Shown here: in pieces, positions 4,943 to 6,643 of the stretch
Layout of the letters: each line of letters starts with the position of its first letter
Numbering within the stretch: position 1 is the first letter of the stretch
DNA from: Candidatus Latescibacterota bacterium
GTDB taxonomy: Bacteria; JAAXHH01; JABIQT01
NCBI GenBank assembly: GCA_018667995.1
Contig: JABIQT010000367.1
Location: forward strand, 1-6,643
DNA length: 6,643 bases
Direction of reading: 5' to 3'
Made by a program: the position numbers and the translations under genes
The notes under the pieces: generated by a model
Told to the model about the DNA's origin: nothing
Databases searched by the model: none
What the model saw: the letters and a program-made list of their open reading frames with translations, nothing else

Positions 4943-6643
4943 TTTGGAGATTTGCTGAATGACCAGATAGAGTGTGGTCAAGGTCGTCAGTACCGCGAGA
5001 CTTTCGCGAAATATGGCGAAATAATCCCGTTGGGGATCACGGGGTATCCATATCAGGTCTCCGACCTCGACAGTGGTCTGATCCGGAGGAAGCCAGAGAT
5101 TGGATTCCATTTTTATCACGCGAATATTTCGCTCCCTCGCGTGCCGCCCCATACCTCCAGCCATGCGGATATAGTATGCGGTATCCCGACCTGGTTCAAA
5201 GGGGATCTGGCCCGGATTCGCAACTTGACCCATTACATGCACGGTGGCGTTCTTCGAGGGCATGATTATCATATCCCCCGGGTGCAAAGCGACATCTGCA
5301 GTGACATCACCTGCATCAAACAATCTGACAAAGTCGGCTACGACGGTCTGTTGGCGAAAACCCGTCTGAATCTCAAAATCTACTCTTTCCTGGTCACCCA
5401 ATCGGCTCAATCGGAGCCGCGCCAGTCGCTCAAGATTCAGTGATTCCGAGTTGGGAATGCCCTGGCGCTTGATGTTTCTGACAATCGTTCCGCCACGTAG
5501 AAATGCTTCCTGTGTGAAACCGCCTGACATCTCGATGGCCTCGGACAGCATGACACCGTCGGGTTGAACCGGGTAGGTGCCCGGGAACTGAACCTCTCCT
5601 TGAACCACAATCAGGAAGTCACTGTTGGTCTGTTTCGCTGTTCGTACAAAGATGCGATCCCTTGGAACAATAGGCGTATCCAAAGCAGCCTGTCCGCTAT
5701 TGAGATCCACCGAAACACTCTCTACTCTAGGAACCCCTACAGTTGATGTTATGGTCCGTGAAATCTCGATCCGGGCACGATCGGCCGCGACATTCAATCC
5801 TCCAGCCAATTCGAGAATCGTTCCCAGATTATCCCCCGCTACAAATTCATAGCGCCCGGGAAGGTTGACTGCCCCGGCAAGTAAAACGGTTCCCGACTCT
5901 ACGTTTCGCACAGGAACATATATCACATCACCGTCCATGAGCGTGGGATTGCTTCCCAGGTTTCCCGTGGCCAGGTAGCGCCGAAGATCGACTCGAGTGG
6001 TGGATCCCGTCCGATGGCGGATCTCAATATTACGATCTGATCCCACAGAAGAGGGCAACCGGAAGTTGGGATCGGCAGCCGCCAGCCTGGTGTGGATATC
6101 GGTCGGACGATTGGCAATAAAGAGGATCTCGGAAACTCGCTCAAAGGGAGTGGCGATCACGGGACCAGGACCGTTAACCGCCCCGGAGACCGTAATTTTG
6201 AACTGCCTCGGGTAAAGAAGTATGGTGGTAATCTCTCCGTTCGGATACACCGGTCTCACGGCTTCCCGTACGAGGACATTTACATCTGAAAGCATGCGGC
6301 CGTCCACGCGTAGCACACCGACAGTAGGGATTCCCAACAACCCCTCCGGCGTTACGGTTAAGGCGTAGTCCGGTGACATTTCCCCCTGGATGCTCACAAG
6401 CAGATTATCGCCGGGGCCGACCATGTATTTCTGGGGATCAACCGCTTGTTCCAATGGAGGGGTGATCAGGCGGAGGTCCACTATATCACGCTTGAACGCG
6501 TCTTGATCAAACAAGCTCGGTACAAGGCCACGGAGGGCTGTGGGTGTACGCCGTCCGCCCTGCCTCTCTGACTCCCGGAGAAATCCCTCCACAGCTCCCC
6601 TCTGAGCATACAAAGGGAGCGACATCTGTAGGAATCCGACAAA
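4940..6643 (-). CDS. SLBB-domain polysaccharide export protein (Wza/OPX-like), 5'-truncated
   Basis: The frame is open to the right edge (568 codons including stop), so the start is outside the window. The first ATG in view (6625) sits inside a hydrophobic stretch FVGFLQMSLPLYAQ that reads as the end of a signal peptide cut after LYA, so it is not the start. Counting from that Met, a Poly_export domain (about 66-140) begins with YMVGPGDNLLVSIQGE. It is followed by about four SLBB-type repeats (143-240, 246-328, 338-457, 460-528). Each opens with a G-x-V-x-x-PG type strand (SGAVNGPG, AGAVNLPG, QGEVQFPG, MGQVANPG) and closes with a GD-x-I-x-x-P strand or its variant. A hydrophobic C-terminal helix (about 537-556) ends the protein. 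By family knowledge it forms an oligomeric periplasmic and outer-membrane channel for capsule or exopolysaccharide; the C-terminal helix sits where Wza has its outer-membrane helical barrel. No lipobox can be judged because the N-terminus is missing. A partner chain-length regulator may lie to the right. Confidence 0.92.
   Translation of the reverse strand, partial: FVGFLQMSLPLYAQRGAVEGFLRESERQGGRRTPTALRGLVPSLFDQDAFKRDIVDLRLITPPLEQAVDPQKYMVGPGDNLLVSIQGEMSPDYALTVTPEGLLGIPTVGVLRVDGRMLSDVNVLVREAVRPVYPNGEITTILLYPRQFKITVSGAVNGPGPVIATPFERVSEILFIANRPTDIHTRLAAADPNFRLPSSVGSDRNIEIRHRTGSTTRVDLRRYLATGNLGSNPTLMDGDVIYVPVRNVESGTVLLAGAVNLPGRYEFVAGDNLGTILELAGGLNVAADRARIEISRTITSTVGVPRVESVSVDLNSGQAALDTPIVPRDRIFVRTAKQTNSDFLIVVQGEVQFPGTYPVQPDGVMLSEAIEMSGGFTQEAFLRGGTIVRNIKRQGIPNSESLNLERLARLRLSRLGDQERVDFEIQTGFRQQTVVADFVRLFDAGDVTADVALHPGDMIIMPSKNATVHVMGQVANPGQIPFEPGRDTAYYIRMAGGMGRHARERNIRVIKMESNLWLPPDQTTVEVGDLIWIPRDPQRDYFAIFRESLAVLTTLTTLYLVIQQISK

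Noticed and set aside
4952-5443. + strand frame of 163 codons inside the export gene
   Set aside because: It is antisense to a clear SLBB-domain coding region and its translation shows no family pattern.
6623-6625. ATG as the start of the export protein
   Set aside because: The frame stays open to the window edge, and the residues before this Met continue a hydrophobic signal-peptide core, so the true start is outside the window.

Overview
The window looks like chromosomal DNA of a Gram-negative bacterium, probably from the Bacteroidota / Rhodothermota / Balneolota side of the tree. The main clue is a secreted DUF6503-type protein, a family I know mostly from those phyla. The outer-membrane polysaccharide export protein agrees with a Gram-negative envelope. 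Two genes have good Shine-Dalgarno sites, which argues against the classical Bacteroidia and Flavobacteriia, where these sites are usually weak. This placement is an inference, not a measurement.

Layout, left to right. (1) Positions 1-645, + strand: the 3' part of a nucleotidyltransferase-family gene (NTP_transf_5 type) cut by the window edge. (2) Positions 646-734: a short convergent gap. (3) Positions 735-2147, - strand: a complete mgtE magnesium transporter/channel gene. (4) Positions 2148-2480: a 333-base gap with no convincing gene. On the - strand it can fold into several stem-loops, and it holds a U-rich tract and a weak promoter-like pair. (5) Positions 2481-6643, - strand: an apparent three-gene transcription unit read leftwards. 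It holds an SLBB-domain polysaccharide export protein (start outside the window), then 9 bases later an OppA-like solute-binding protein, then 35 bases later a small secreted DUF6503-family protein.

How they fit together. The export protein and the nucleotidyltransferase are both gene types that recur in exopolysaccharide or capsule loci, so the window may sit at the edge of, or inside, such a locus, with mgtE between them on the opposite strand to the nucleotidyltransferase. The OppA-like protein has no permease or ATPase gene next to it here and is tightly coupled to the export gene, which is unusual. The DUF6503 protein has no known function. No mobile element, CRISPR array, tRNA or rRNA was seen.

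Most of the window is recognisable housekeeping and envelope genes. The items most worth checking are the gap upstream of mgtE, where stems carry G-U wobbles only when read on the mgtE strand, and the export-SBP-DUF6503 gene unit.
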